DNA of 26,055 nt from Candidatus Sabulitectum sp. (GTDB lineage Bacteria; Fermentibacterota; Fermentibacteria; Fermentibacterales; JCC-6): NCBI GenBank assembly GCA_029940175.1, contig JAOZRM010000008.1, forward strand, positions 1 to 26,055, read 5' to 3'. A program made the translations under genes and the position numbers. This document shows positions 1 to 8,616 of the stretch, one piece after another (the stretch's first letter is position 1; every line of letters begins with the position of its first letter). The notes under the pieces are model-generated. The model saw nothing but the letters and a program-made list of their open reading frames with translations, searched no databases and was not told the origin of the DNA.

Positions 1-1
1 C

Positions 2-349
2 ACTGTGGAAACCCTTGGTGCAGATCCTTCCTCCATGGTTTCCAACTACTGTTTCAACCTGGACACAGGAGAGGAAGTTATTCCTGAAGAATTGTTCATG
101 GAGAATAGAATCCCGGATCTTGTTCAAATGTGTAACGCAGAGCTTCAGAACAGGATAAGCAGCGAGATCCAAAGGGAATATACCTTTGCAGAGGAAAATC
201 TCAGGCAGTTGGGAATCAGGCGCGGAGGAATTGTGTTCCATTACGATTTTGGTTTCCCGCATTCAACTGTAGCCCTTGAACCGGATGGAGAGCTCTTCTT
301 TTACTGGAGTGACTTGAATGAATTTCTTTTGCCGGAAGCCAGACGCTAA
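2..349 (+). CDS. C-terminal part of a DUF3298-like protein (5' end outside window)
   Basis: The frame is open to the left edge, so this is the tail of a longer gene; a GTG at position 5 is only an in-frame codon. What is visible resembles the DUF3298 (RsiV-type) domain. It has a Phe-x-Leu-x-Thr-Gly strand, then a 'PEELF' turn, a long amphipathic helix, and at the end 'GIVFHYDFGFPHSTVALEPDG' like strands leading to a 'W.DL..FL.PEA' finish. In that family the domain is extracytoplasmic and often follows a signal peptide or membrane anchor, but neither can be seen here. The stop lies 26 bases before the adenylate kinase gene, so the two may share a transcript. The family assignment rests on pattern similarity alone; the reality of the coding frame is more secure than its name. 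Confidence 0.6.
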   Translation, partial: TVETLGADPSSMVSNYCFNLDTGEEVIPEELFMENRIPDLVQMCNAELQNRISSEIQREYTFAEENLRQLGIRRGGIVFHYDFGFPHSTVALEPDGELFFYWSDLNEFLLPEARR

Positions 350-375
350 CAGAAGAGCATAGAGAGGATAACCTG

Positions 376-1545
376 ATGCTGAATATTGCACTGTTCGGAG
401 CCCCTGGTGCAGGTAAAGGAACTCAATCAGAATTGCTGATGAAAAAGCATAACCTTGTGTACATCTCCACCGGCAACATACTTCGTGAGGAGATCAGGAG
501 CGGTACCAGTCTTGGTAAGGCAGCCAGATCCATCATCGAGGCTGGAGGTCTTGTCTCCGACGAAATAATTGTTCAGATAATAGAGAAGAAGATCACATCA
601 AACCCAGATGCTCCAGGATTTCTTTTTGACGGCTTTCCCAGAACATTTGTCCAGGCTTACATACTGGAGGGTCTTCTTCTCAAGATGCATACTTCGCTTA
701 CCTGTCTGCTATTTCTTGATGTTACACCTGAGGAATCTCTCAAGCGCCTTCTTCACAGAGCAAAAACTTCCGGGCGCAGTGATGATACTGAAGCGGTCAT
801 AAAGAACCGTCTTAAGGAATACAGAGAGAAGACAGCTCCCGTAGCCCGGTTTTACAGAGATCAGGGAGTCTTTTTTCAGGTTGACGGTGCAGGCTCTGTT
901 GAGACTATCTACAGGCAGTTGGAAGACATAATCGACAGGGAGCTGCGTAAAGTATTGTTTAACATAGTGTTGCTCGGGTACCCAGGTGCCGGTAGAGGAA
1001 CTCAGGCTCGTAAGCTGGCAGAAAAATACAATCTGGTCTATCTGTCAACAGGCGAGATGCTCAAGGAGGAGATCAAAAAGGGATCCGAGGTTGGTCAGAA
1101 AGTTCAAGCACTGTGTGACAAGGGTGACCTTGTTCCAGATGAGATAGTTATCAAATTGATTGAAAAGCATATTCAACGGAATCCCGAGGCAAACGGATTT
1201 ATTTTCAAGGGATTTCCCAGAACTCTTGTACAGGCCTATATCCTCGATGGTCTTCTGCGTAAGATCAATACCTCGGTATCTTTCACACTGGATATCCAGT
1301 GCCCTACACTTGAGCTTATAAAGCGGCTGGATGCCCGTGGCAGAACTAAGCGGAGAATGAATTACGATATGGAAACCTCCACCATTGTTCACCGCCTGGA
1401 GCAGCACGAGAAGATTTGTCTTCCTGTGGTTGAGTACTACAGGAAGCAGGGTAAGATGACCCTCATTGACGGTGATGGAACCCCGGAAGAGGTATGGACC
1501 CGAATAGAGGAACCGGCCGAGAATGCCTGGCGGAGAGCCCGATAG
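376..1545 (+). CDS. adk: Tandem two-domain adenylate kinase, second domain degenerate
   Basis: The 389-residue product is two adenylate kinase domains in one chain; the usual enzyme is about 190-220 residues. Domain 1 (1-190) looks complete for ATP + AMP = 2 ADP. It has P-loop GAPGAGKGT at 8-16 with Lys14, AMP-site Thr32/Gly33/Arg37, FDGFPRT at 84-90, and GRSDD at 133-137 followed by Arg145. The gap between Arg128 and Arg134 is too short for a zinc LID, so it is a short-LID form. Domain 2 (about 193-389) keeps the fold pattern, including FPRT and Gln286. It has Arg207 for the P-loop Lys, Lys230 for the AMP-site Arg, Lys278 for the Asp of FDGFPRT, and no clear DD pair. It is therefore probably a non-catalytic or regulatory domain. 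ATG 376 follows a GAGAGGA ribosome site by about 8 bases. The downstream gene starts 29 bases after the stop. Confidence 0.9.
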   Translation: MLNIALFGAPGAGKGTQSELLMKKHNLVYISTGNILREEIRSGTSLGKAARSIIEAGGLVSDEIIVQIIEKKITSNPDAPGFLFDGFPRTFVQAYILEGLLLKMHTSLTCLLFLDVTPEESLKRLLHRAKTSGRSDDTEAVIKNRLKEYREKTAPVARFYRDQGVFFQVDGAGSVETIYRQLEDIIDRELRKVLFNIVLLGYPGAGRGTQARKLAEKYNLVYLSTGEMLKEEIKKGSEVGQKVQALCDKGDLVPDEIVIKLIEKHIQRNPEANGFIFKGFPRTLVQAYILDGLLRKINTSVSFTLDIQCPTLELIKRLDARGRTKRRMNYDMETSTIVHRLEQHEKICLPVVEYYRKQGKMTLIDGDGTPEEVWTRIEEPAENAWRRAR

Positions 1546-1574
1546 AGCCTAATCCGATAGCACAGGAGATGAAA

Positions 1575-1793
1575 ATGGAAAAGAAGAAGCGAGATGTTGA
1601 AAAAGACTACCCGAAGAAGCAATTCATAGAAAAGTTGAGAAGACTTGCTGACTCCCTGGAGGAGGATGCACGTTTTCGAATACAGGTGGCTGGAGAACGG
1701 GTGAGCGTTCCTCACGATGCCACTATCAGCATTGAGCACGAGCGCAGCGAGGACGAAGAAGAGATAGAGTTTCAGCTGAAATGGAAACTCTAG
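1575..1793 (+). CDS. Amphi-Trp domain-containing small protein
   Basis: This is a 72-residue, highly charged protein. Residues 1-30 are Lys/Glu-rich and end in a helix (KQFIEKLRRLADSLE). Then comes the short beta pattern typical of the amphi-Trp family: FRIQVAGERVSVP, an acidic turn, and a closing 'EIEFQLKWKL' strand. No enzymatic role is known for the family, and nothing here suggests one. The frame is open upstream to 1494 and also has an ATG at 1569, but AGGAG at 1564-1568 sits directly against that codon and six bases before ATG 1575, so 1575 was chosen. It lies just behind adk and faces tyrS, whose stop is 15 bases away. Confidence 0.75.
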   Translation: MEKKKRDVEKDYPKKQFIEKLRRLADSLEEDARFRIQVAGERVSVPHDATISIEHERSEDEEEIEFQLKWKL

Positions 1794-1808
1794 CTTTACA
1801 GCTGTCTC

Positions 1809-3044
1809 CTAAACAAAGTTGATCCTGTGATATCGCTTCTTTCCTGCACGGAGAAGAAGAGAATTGTTATCCAGCATGTCTTCAGTGATCCTCTCTTCAG
1901 GAGAGGAAACCCTTTCGTCCTGAATGTACAGCCCGCCCTGTTTGCCAAGTCTCTTCACTTCACCCCGGCTTGGACAGAGACCGGTTTCAGTGAACAGGTC
2001 AATGGCTGAGATGCCCTCATTTATTCGAGAGAGAGGAACTTCAGTGGAAGGTACATTCTGCTGGTTGCCTTTTCCGGAAAAAAGAGCCTTTGCTGCATTC
2101 TGTGCCTTTTTCGCTTCTTCGAAGCCATGGGCTATTGCAGTCGCCTCAAAAGCAAGTTTTTCTTTAGTTCTTCTTGTATCTGCTCCGGTGAGTTTCTCGT
2201 ATTCAGCGATCTCATTAACTGGAAGATATGTGTAGAGCTTCATGAAGTAGGCGGCATCCCTGTCGTCCACGTTAATCCAGAACTGGTAGTACTGGTATGG
2301 TGAAGTAAGATCAGGATCGAGCCAGATAGCACCGCCAGGTTGGGACTTACTCATCTTCTCGCCGGTTGAGGTGGTCACAAGCGGGCACGTAAACCCATAA
2401 ACTTCCGAAGATTCTTTCCTGCGGATAAGGTCGATTCCAGCCACGATATTGCCCCACTGGTCGGCTCCTCCCACCTGCAGGATGCAGTTCTTATCCCTGA
2501 ACAGATGCAGAAAATCGTAGGACTGCAGGAGCATGTAGTTAAATTCAAGAAACGACAGACCCGTTTCAAGTCGCTGCTTAACACTCTCAGCCGTAAGCAT
2601 TCTGTTAACACTGAAATGCTTTCCAATGTCCCTGAGGAAATTTATGTAATTAAGTTTATTAAGCCAGTCAGCATTATTGAGAAGAAGAGCTCCGTTTGCA
2701 CTTTCATCATTGAAATCCAGGAACCTCTTCATCTGAGTTTTCAGAGAAACCGCCCACTGGTCAATGGTATCTCTGCTCTCCAGAGAACGTTCAGTGGACC
2801 TTCCGGACGGATCTCCCACCAGAGCCGTTGCTCCTCCAATAAGTATGTGAGGTTTGTGCCCTGCTCTCTGAAGATGGCTTGCGATCATCAGTGGAACAAG
2901 GTGCCCCAGATGAAGACTGCTTGCAGTAGCATCAAAACCAATATAGAAGGAGAGAGGATCAGCCTTAAGCAGTTCATTCAGTTTTTCTTCATTGGTCATC
3001 TGGTAAACAAGGCTTCTGTCAATCAGACTTTGGAGTGTTTCCAT
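1809..3044 (-). CDS. tyrS: Tyrosyl-tRNA synthetase
   Basis: The 411-residue class I synthetase attaches tyrosine to tRNA(Tyr) in the cytoplasm. Residues 1-330 carry the catalytic core. The HIGH-type motif HLGH is at 45-48, the tyrosine/ATP pocket motif GGADQWGNI at 192-200, and the KMSKS loop at 230-234 inside GEKMSKS. The C-terminal S4-like tRNA-binding domain covers about 346-411. The length matches bacterial TyrRS. The ATG at 3044 has AAGGAG about seven bases upstream. The gene is transcribed alone, away from upp, from a near-consensus promoter in the 92-base divergent gap. The leader would be only about 30 nt, which leaves no room for a T-box. Confidence 0.98.
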   Translation of the reverse strand: METLQSLIDRSLVYQMTNEEKLNELLKADPLSFYIGFDATASSLHLGHLVPLMIASHLQRAGHKPHILIGGATALVGDPSGRSTERSLESRDTIDQWAVSLKTQMKRFLDFNDESANGALLLNNADWLNKLNYINFLRDIGKHFSVNRMLTAESVKQRLETGLSFLEFNYMLLQSYDFLHLFRDKNCILQVGGADQWGNIVAGIDLIRRKESSEVYGFTCPLVTTSTGEKMSKSQPGGAIWLDPDLTSPYQYYQFWINVDDRDAAYFMKLYTYLPVNEIAEYEKLTGADTRRTKEKLAFEATAIAHGFEEAKKAQNAAKALFSGKGNQQNVPSTEVPLSRINEGISAIDLFTETGLCPSRGEVKRLGKQGGLYIQDERVSSPEERITEDMLDNNSLLLRAGKKRYHRINFV

Positions 3045-3081
3045 TGCCTGCTCCTTCCGGGTTTAGTGTATGCATCTGGCG

Positions 3082-3110
3082 ATTTTACATTTTTTTCTGT
3101 ATTTTGTCAA
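3082..3110 (-). promoter_or_regulatory. Sigma-70-type promoter for tyrS
   Basis: Read on the minus strand there is a perfect -35 box TTGACA (3110-3105), a 17-base spacer, and a -10 box TAAAAT (3087-3082). Transcription would begin near 3075, about 30 bases before the tyrS ATG at 3044. The -35 box sits in TTGTTGACAA, which has 4-base inverted arms. I saw no equally good promoter for the divergent upp gene in the same gap. Confidence 0.7.
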
Positions 3111-3136
3111 CAAACAGAAGAAAGGGTATTAACTTT

Positions 3137-3757
3137 ATGGAAATGATAGAATTCGAGCATCCTATTGCCAGAGACTTTGTTACGCGCTTGAGAAGGAAGG
3201 ATGCGCCACCTGTTCGATTCAGGGCTTACGCCAATCGACTGGCTTACCTGCTGGCTGTAGAGGCTACCCGCGATCTCTGTACTGTTCCTGCTCAGGTGGA
3301 GACTCCGCTGGAGACTACTCTTGGAGAAGTGGTTACAGATCCTCCGATTATTGTACCCATTCTCCGGGCAGGTCTTGGTATTCTCGGTGCATTCCAGGAT
3401 CTTTTACCTGATTCCCAGGTTGCATTTATTGGCATGACCAGGGATGAGACCACAGCAGAGCCGGTATGGCACTACTCATCCTTACCAAATGTTGCTGGAA
3501 AAAAGGTCATAGTCCTTGATCCAATGCTTGCCACAGGCGGAACAGCTTCTGCTGTTCTTAAGTATCTCTTCGAGAAAAAGGCATCAGATGTTATTCTTGT
3601 TTCTGTAGTTGCAGCTCCAGAGGGAATTGCAAAATTGGGTGAATTCGATAATTTAACTGTTATCACAGTTTGTGTTGACCGGGAACTTGATTCGAACTGG
3701 TATATAAGACCAGGACTTGGAGATTTTGGCGACAGACTCTATTCAGACGGTATCTGA
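3137..3757 (+). CDS. upp: Uracil phosphoribosyltransferase
   Basis: The 206-residue pyrimidine salvage enzyme makes UMP from uracil and PRPP. The PRPP-binding loop is at 125-137 (VIVLDPMLATGGT). The family's flexible region precedes it with PILRAGLGI at 74-82. The C-terminal uracil site is the conserved 'WYIRPGLGDFGDR' at 188-200. The frame is open further upstream to 3035, but the conserved N-terminus (IEFEHPIARDFVTRLR) and an AAAGGG ribosome site at 3121-3126 place the start at ATG 3137. An in-frame ATG at 3143 is also possible. The gene is divergent from tyrS and followed after 19 bases by the M23 peptidase start chosen here. Confidence 0.96.
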   Translation: MEMIEFEHPIARDFVTRLRRKDAPPVRFRAYANRLAYLLAVEATRDLCTVPAQVETPLETTLGEVVTDPPIIVPILRAGLGILGAFQDLLPDSQVAFIGMTRDETTAEPVWHYSSLPNVAGKKVIVLDPMLATGGTASAVLKYLFEKKASDVILVSVVAAPEGIAKLGEFDNLTVITVCVDRELDSNWYIRPGLGDFGDRLYSDGI

Positions 3758-3776
3758 CCGGTCAAGCGGAGGAAAA

Positions 3777-5210
3777 TTGCTGCGAAATAGAAGGAACTGG
3801 GCTGCAGTCGCTTTAATAGTTGCTGCCATTGGGGTAACTCTTGTTTTTACAAAATCAGGTGAAGAAAGTATTGGCGGGCATTGGGATTTTCAGAACAGCA
3901 TTGAGGCTATGGAAGTCTGTCGTATTGAGATGCTCACAATTGTGGCAGACACCATTGACATCTATACATCCACCATCGGTGATGGTTTTTTAGGTGGAGC
4001 AGTTCGTGAACTGGGTATCTCCGGTGGTCAGTATCTGTCAACGTGTGGTGTGCTTATGGACAGTCTTGGGTGGAATGTTCAGAGAGCCGGTGATACGCTT
4101 ACAGCTACATACAACCACGGACAATTATCTGAGCTGAGAGCGTATCCGGGTAACCGAAGGGGGTTCTACAGAATTCTTTTTTCGGAAGGTTCTCCCTCTC
4201 TCTGGGAATATGTGCCGCAGGAAAGATGGATTCGTCAGAGGGCCATTTCCTGTGACATCTCAACTACTGTCTGGGCAGCTTTGTGGGATACCGCATTACC
4301 ACCGGATCTGACCGAATCAGGAATTCTTGTAAGCAGCAGAGATTCTTCAAGGGCGGTTGGATACATATCTGAATTGCAACGAGCTCTTACAGACAGATTG
4401 TTCGTTTATGACATTGACTTCTACTACGATGTGAAGGTAGGAGATAAACTCTGGATTCTCATTGAGGAGAACCGTTACCCTATGGACGGGGAGACCGGTT
4501 TCCGAAGAATTCTTGCTGCCAAGTATCAGTTTGCTCACGGCGGAATTGCTGAGGCTTTTCCTTTCTTTCACCGGCCGGAAGATGCTGAAGTGGCAGAGAT
4601 CATTCTGGATCACTATCACCGTGATGGAGCCTCTCTTAGAACAATGTTCCTGAAGATGCCGGTTCCATACGGAAGGATCAGTTCCAGCTATTCAAGCGGT
4701 CGGATGCATCCTGTGCTTGGATACACAAGGGCTCATCGGGGGATCGATTACGCCTCACCCATGGGTACTGAGATCTATGCTGTGGGAGATGGAACAATTA
4801 CAGTTCGCAGCTGGTGTGGTGGTTACGGTAACATGGTTAGAGTGAGGCATGCAAACGGTTACGAAACAGGATATGGTCATATGAACGGGTATGCTGCCGG
4901 GCAGAGTGTGGGAGGTTATGTGAGGCAGGGAGAGATAATCGGATATGTGGGGTCAACAGGTCTTTCTACAGGTCCTCATGTTCACTTTGAGATGAAAAGA
5001 AACGGAGAATATGTTAATCCGGCCACAGAGATAATGCCCCCAGCTGACCCTCTAGAAGGTGAAGAACTTTCAAGGTTCCTCAGCGAAATGACTGTTATTG
5101 AGGCCCAGTGGTCCATGCTTGTAGGTATTGATCTTCCTGTTCCTGATCCAGAAGTTGAGATTGAAAGTGACACAGATGTCCAGACCGAGTCTGAGGAGTC
5201 TGCTGAGTGA
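3777..5210 (+). CDS. MepM-like M23 murein DD-endopeptidase, membrane-anchored
   Basis: The 477-residue protein is predicted to cut peptidoglycan cross-links in the periplasm. An N-terminal membrane segment (about residues 7-24) follows the basic stretch RNRR. The middle part has the OapA/LysM-like region usual in MepM/ShyA proteins (FVYDIDFYYDVKVGDKLWI, later RILAAKYQF). The LytM/M23 domain covers about 300-430. Its zinc and catalytic residues are visible: His320 and Asp324 in HRGID, His368 in YGHM, and His401/His403 in PHVHFE. A Glu/Asp-rich tail ends the protein. Start choice: TTG 3777 lies four bases after GGAGG at 3768-3772; CTG 3780 and the overlapping TTG 3717 are alternatives. The stop overlaps the mfd start as GTGA. 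It could serve as a general hydrolase or as the FtsEX-linked one; the sequence does not decide. Confidence 0.9.
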   Translation: MLRNRRNWAAVALIVAAIGVTLVFTKSGEESIGGHWDFQNSIEAMEVCRIEMLTIVADTIDIYTSTIGDGFLGGAVRELGISGGQYLSTCGVLMDSLGWNVQRAGDTLTATYNHGQLSELRAYPGNRRGFYRILFSEGSPSLWEYVPQERWIRQRAISCDISTTVWAALWDTALPPDLTESGILVSSRDSSRAVGYISELQRALTDRLFVYDIDFYYDVKVGDKLWILIEENRYPMDGETGFRRILAAKYQFAHGGIAEAFPFFHRPEDAEVAEIILDHYHRDGASLRTMFLKMPVPYGRISSSYSSGRMHPVLGYTRAHRGIDYASPMGTEIYAVGDGTITVRSWCGGYGNMVRVRHANGYETGYGHMNGYAAGQSVGGYVRQGEIIGYVGSTGLSTGPHVHFEMKRNGEYVNPATEIMPPADPLEGEELSRFLSEMTVIEAQWSMLVGIDLPVPDPEVEIESDTDVQTESEESAE

Positions 5211-8200
5211 GTCTCAGGATAATCGACGAGTTTTTCTGGGATTCCATTTTTGCGGAAATGCTGGATGGTCTCACTGAAAATATACGAACTTCAGTGGGAG
5301 GTCTTGGCGGCGCATCTCTTTCTCTGGCAGTGGTTTCAGCTCACAGGCTTGCTGGCCCCACTATTGTGGTGGCGCCTACTGTTACAACTGCAGAGTCCAT
5401 AAGAGATGACATAAAGGCATTCACCGGCCGTGATGTACTGTACTTTCCTGCATATGAAACACTGCCATTTCAAGGGGAAGCCGCTCATCAAAGCGTTATT
5501 GCCGACAGGATAGAGTGTCTTGCCGGGCTCCATTCCGCAAGACCGGATACACTGGTTGTTGTTCCTGCTCGTGCTCTGGTTAAAAGATTGCCGCCTTCCG
5601 ATTCATTTAAAATTCTGTCAATCTACAAAGGCATGCGTCTGGATCCTGATAACCTTGAAAGCTGGTTGCTCTCAGCTGGATACATCAAGGAGGCCTCGGT
5701 GTTTGAGCAGGGCAGGTGGTCAAGAAGAGGTGGTATTATAGATGTAGGTACTTACGGAACCGATAATCCGTACAGAATCGAGTTTTTCGGAGACGAAATA
5801 GATTCAGTTCGCCTCTTCGACCAGCATTCCCAGCGATCCATTAATCGAGTCGGCTCAGCGAAAATACTTCCAGCAAGAGAGGTAGTTCTTTCTCCGGAAG
5901 AATGGAATTCTGCAGCAGACAGTGTCCCTGATGAGCACCCTCTCGAGGAGTTCATGTATGGTGCAAGCGACTTTCCAGGGATAGAGCATCACCTTCCGCT
6001 TTTTTTTAATAACTGCGCAACAATTTTTGACTACCTGGCGGAGATAGGTACTCTGATATTAATTGAACCCCAAAGATTGAGTTCAGTTATTCAAGAAACT
6101 ATAGAGGTAAGAAAATCTGCATTTCCCGACAATCTTCCTTTTTCTTTTTCAGAGGTATTTGCTTCATGGGAAGAAATTGAGAACAGCATGGATAAATGCA
6201 AAAGAGTTCTGGAACACACCCTGGTTCCCTCTGAAAGTGTAGATCTCTATCTGTCAACTGAACCACAGACAGGATTCATGGGACACCACGACGAGATGTT
6301 CAGGCAGATGCGGCAATGGAGGGACAACGGTTTCCGCATTGCGGTGGCATGCGACTCAAATGCAGAATTGAACTCCTTCCGGAACCTGCTTCCAGAGGAT
6401 CTTATTGAACCGGTGGAACTCGAAGTAATCTCAATCTCTGATGGTTTCGTTCTGAGAAACGACAACGGTCAGAGCATAGCATTTCTCTGTGAGAGAAGGC
6501 TGCTTAGCACAAGAAGGCGACCAGAGAGAGTAAGAAAATTCAGAGGTGGTGAGGTCCTTGCTTCCTGGGAGGAACTTCAGCCGGGCAATTTCATCGTCCA
6601 TGAGTCGTATGGCATTGGTCAGTTTCTCGGACTGAAGCGGTTATCGGTGGCTGACGGAGATGTTGATTGTCTGGAAGTTGTTTACCGGGACGGAGACAAG
6701 CTGCTGGTTCCGCTTGAACAGATAGGTCAGATCCAGAAGTACCTTACTCCCGGTGGTGGCAACCCTCAGCTGGATAAAATTGGCGGAACTTCCTGGTCAA
6801 AGAGACTTTCCCGTGTGAAGAAGAGGGCACAGGAAATCGCAGGAAGACTTGCGATTCTCTATGCAGAAAGAGTTGTGAGAAAACGACCACCTCTGCCACA
6901 GCCAGGTAAGGTATCAAAAGCCATGGAGGATAGTTTCCCCTATGAAGAAACTCCGGATCAGGCGGCAGCTATCAATGCTGTAATGGGTGACTTCTCAAAA
7001 GACACTCCCATGGAAAGACTGATCTGCGGAGATGTAGGTTACGGCAAAACGGAAGTGGCTTTGCGAGCAGCATTCAGAGCAGCAGAAGCAGGGGTGCAGG
7101 TTGCCATCCTTGCACCAACCACAGTTCTTGCCGAACAACATTACAACACATTCCGCGACAGGCTTGCAGAGTTTCCTCTTCGCGTTGACGTTCTCAGCAG
7201 ATTCCAGAGCAAAGGAGAACAGAAGAAGACCCTGGTGGATCTGTCCCAGGGAGATGTTTCAATAGTTGTTGGCACCCACAGGCTGCTTCAAAAAGACGTT
7301 CGATTCAACAACCTGGGTCTTCTGGTTGTGGATGAGGAACAACGTTTTGGTGTTAAGCAGAAGGAATACCTCCGGGAGATGAAAACCACTGTGGATACAC
7401 TAACCATGACTGCTACACCCATCCCCAGAACCCTTCATATGGCCCTTTCCGGTTTCAGAGAGATATCTATTATTGCAACTCCTCCCCGGGACAGGTATCC
7501 CATTCAGACAGAGATAACAACTTTTAACCATGATATCATAGCCAGAGCAGTCACCAGGGAACTGGAAAGAGACGGGCAGATATTTTTTGTTCACAACCGT
7601 ATCAGCACCATTGAGAAGATAAAAAGCAAACTGGAAAGTTTTCTGGATATTGATATCGTTGTTGGTCACGGTCAGATGAACCCCAGACAACTGGAAGACG
7701 TGATGCACTCTTTCATGGCAGGCAAGTATCAGATGCTTTTGTCCACCAGTATTATTGAATCGGGAATCGATCTTCCAAGAGTTAACACCATGTTCATAGA
7801 TAACGCTCAGAATTTTGGCCTTGCTGAATTGTATCAACTTCGTGGCCGAGTTGGAAGAAGCCATCACAGAGCATACTGCTACATGATTACTCCAGGAGGA
7901 TTGAGCAAGCTTAAACCAGAGGGTCGGAACAGACTTGAAGCTATTCAGCGTTACACCCGGCTTGGAAGCGGATGGCATATAGCTATGCGTGACCTTGAAC
8001 TCCGTGGGGCTGGAGAATTTCTTGGAGCCGGGCAGAGTGGTCAGGTGGAATCAGTAGGTTATTCCATGTTTGAAGAGCTTCTTTCAAGAGAAGTTAGTAT
8101 GCTGAAAGGGGAGAAGGGCAATAGTCACAGACCCCAGGCACGTATTGAACTTCCAGGAGAAGCTTTCATTCCCGAAGAGTACATGCCTGATACTGCAGAG

Positions 8201-8587
8201 AGGGTTCATTTTTATCGATGGGTATGGCGGTCAAAAACTGAAGACAGTATTGAGCAGTGGCTTGATTACGTAAAAGACAGATTCGGTTCAATACCGAAAC
8301 CGGTAAGAGGAGTGGCATACAGAGCCAGGATCAATTTTCTTGCAATGAGAGCAAATGTTGAAGATGTCCTTGTTACTGCATCCATGGCCAGACTGGTTTT
8401 TCTTCCCGGTGGTGCCCCTCGTGTTCAGAAAGTCAGAGCTATTGCCGGCGAAAAGTGGAAGGTCCTTGAGGAAAAAACAGGGCGAGTTGTCCTTTCACGA
8501 AATTTCAAGGATGATTTGCCTGAAGAGAGAATGTCCGCGTTGCTTAAGGTTTTGCGTATATTCGCCCAATACTTTGGGGATCGTTAA
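5207..8587 (+). CDS. mfd: Transcription-repair coupling factor Mfd
   Basis: The 1126-residue ATP-driven DNA translocase removes RNA polymerase stalled at lesions and recruits UvrA. Domain order is as expected. A UvrB-like N-terminal region covers about 1-330, including RGGIIDVGTYG and FFGDEIDSVRLF. The CarD-like RNA polymerase interaction domain is at about 447-545 (WEELQPGNFIVHESYGIGQF). The RecG-like motor follows, with Walker A GDVGYGKT at 608-615, DEEQ at 709-712, the TATPIPRT motif, and a second helicase half ending in QLRGRVGRS. The C-terminal TRCF domain is shorter but recognisable. Length is normal for the family. The GTG start overlaps the stop of the M23 gene (GTGA), with a GAGGAG ribosome site inside that gene, so translation is probably coupled. 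Confidence 0.98.
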   Translation: MSLRIIDEFFWDSIFAEMLDGLTENIRTSVGGLGGASLSLAVVSAHRLAGPTIVVAPTVTTAESIRDDIKAFTGRDVLYFPAYETLPFQGEAAHQSVIADRIECLAGLHSARPDTLVVVPARALVKRLPPSDSFKILSIYKGMRLDPDNLESWLLSAGYIKEASVFEQGRWSRRGGIIDVGTYGTDNPYRIEFFGDEIDSVRLFDQHSQRSINRVGSAKILPAREVVLSPEEWNSAADSVPDEHPLEEFMYGASDFPGIEHHLPLFFNNCATIFDYLAEIGTLILIEPQRLSSVIQETIEVRKSAFPDNLPFSFSEVFASWEEIENSMDKCKRVLEHTLVPSESVDLYLSTEPQTGFMGHHDEMFRQMRQWRDNGFRIAVACDSNAELNSFRNLLPEDLIEPVELEVISISDGFVLRNDNGQSIAFLCERRLLSTRRRPERVRKFRGGEVLASWEELQPGNFIVHESYGIGQFLGLKRLSVADGDVDCLEVVYRDGDKLLVPLEQIGQIQKYLTPGGGNPQLDKIGGTSWSKRLSRVKKRAQEIAGRLAILYAERVVRKRPPLPQPGKVSKAMEDSFPYEETPDQAAAINAVMGDFSKDTPMERLICGDVGYGKTEVALRAAFRAAEAGVQVAILAPTTVLAEQHYNTFRDRLAEFPLRVDVLSRFQSKGEQKKTLVDLSQGDVSIVVGTHRLLQKDVRFNNLGLLVVDEEQRFGVKQKEYLREMKTTVDTLTMTATPIPRTLHMALSGFREISIIATPPRDRYPIQTEITTFNHDIIARAVTRELERDGQIFFVHNRISTIEKIKSKLESFLDIDIVVGHGQMNPRQLEDVMHSFMAGKYQMLLSTSIIESGIDLPRVNTMFIDNAQNFGLAELYQLRGRVGRSHHRAYCYMITPGGLSKLKPEGRNRLEAIQRYTRLGSGWHIAMRDLELRGAGEFLGAGQSGQVESVGYSMFEELLSREVSMLKGEKGNSHRPQARIELPGEAFIPEEYMPDTAERVHFYRWVWRSKTEDSIEQWLDYVKDRFGSIPKPVRGVAYRARINFLAMRANVEDVLVTASMARLVFLPGGAPRVQKVRAIAGEKWKVLEEKTGRVVLSRNFKDDLPEERMSALLKVLRIFAQYFGDR

Positions 8588-8616
8588 CACATATTTTATA
8601 AGCAAAGGTGGAACCA

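Noticed and set aside
3045..3136. T-box leader for tyrS
   Set aside because: The promoter places the start only about 30 bases before the ATG, and no T-box sequence is present.
2505..3146. 213-codon open frame on the plus strand
   Set aside because: It lies antisense to tyrS, which has all TyrRS motifs; the translation has no protein-like pattern and no ribosome site.
7400..7978. 192-codon open frame on the minus strand
   Set aside because: It is the shadow of the mfd helicase region, with no family resemblance.
8574..8602. Promoter-like TTGGGG-17-TATAAG before the lipoprotein gene
   Set aside because: Transcription would begin within the AAAGGTGG ribosome site and remove it; read-through from mfd is more likely.
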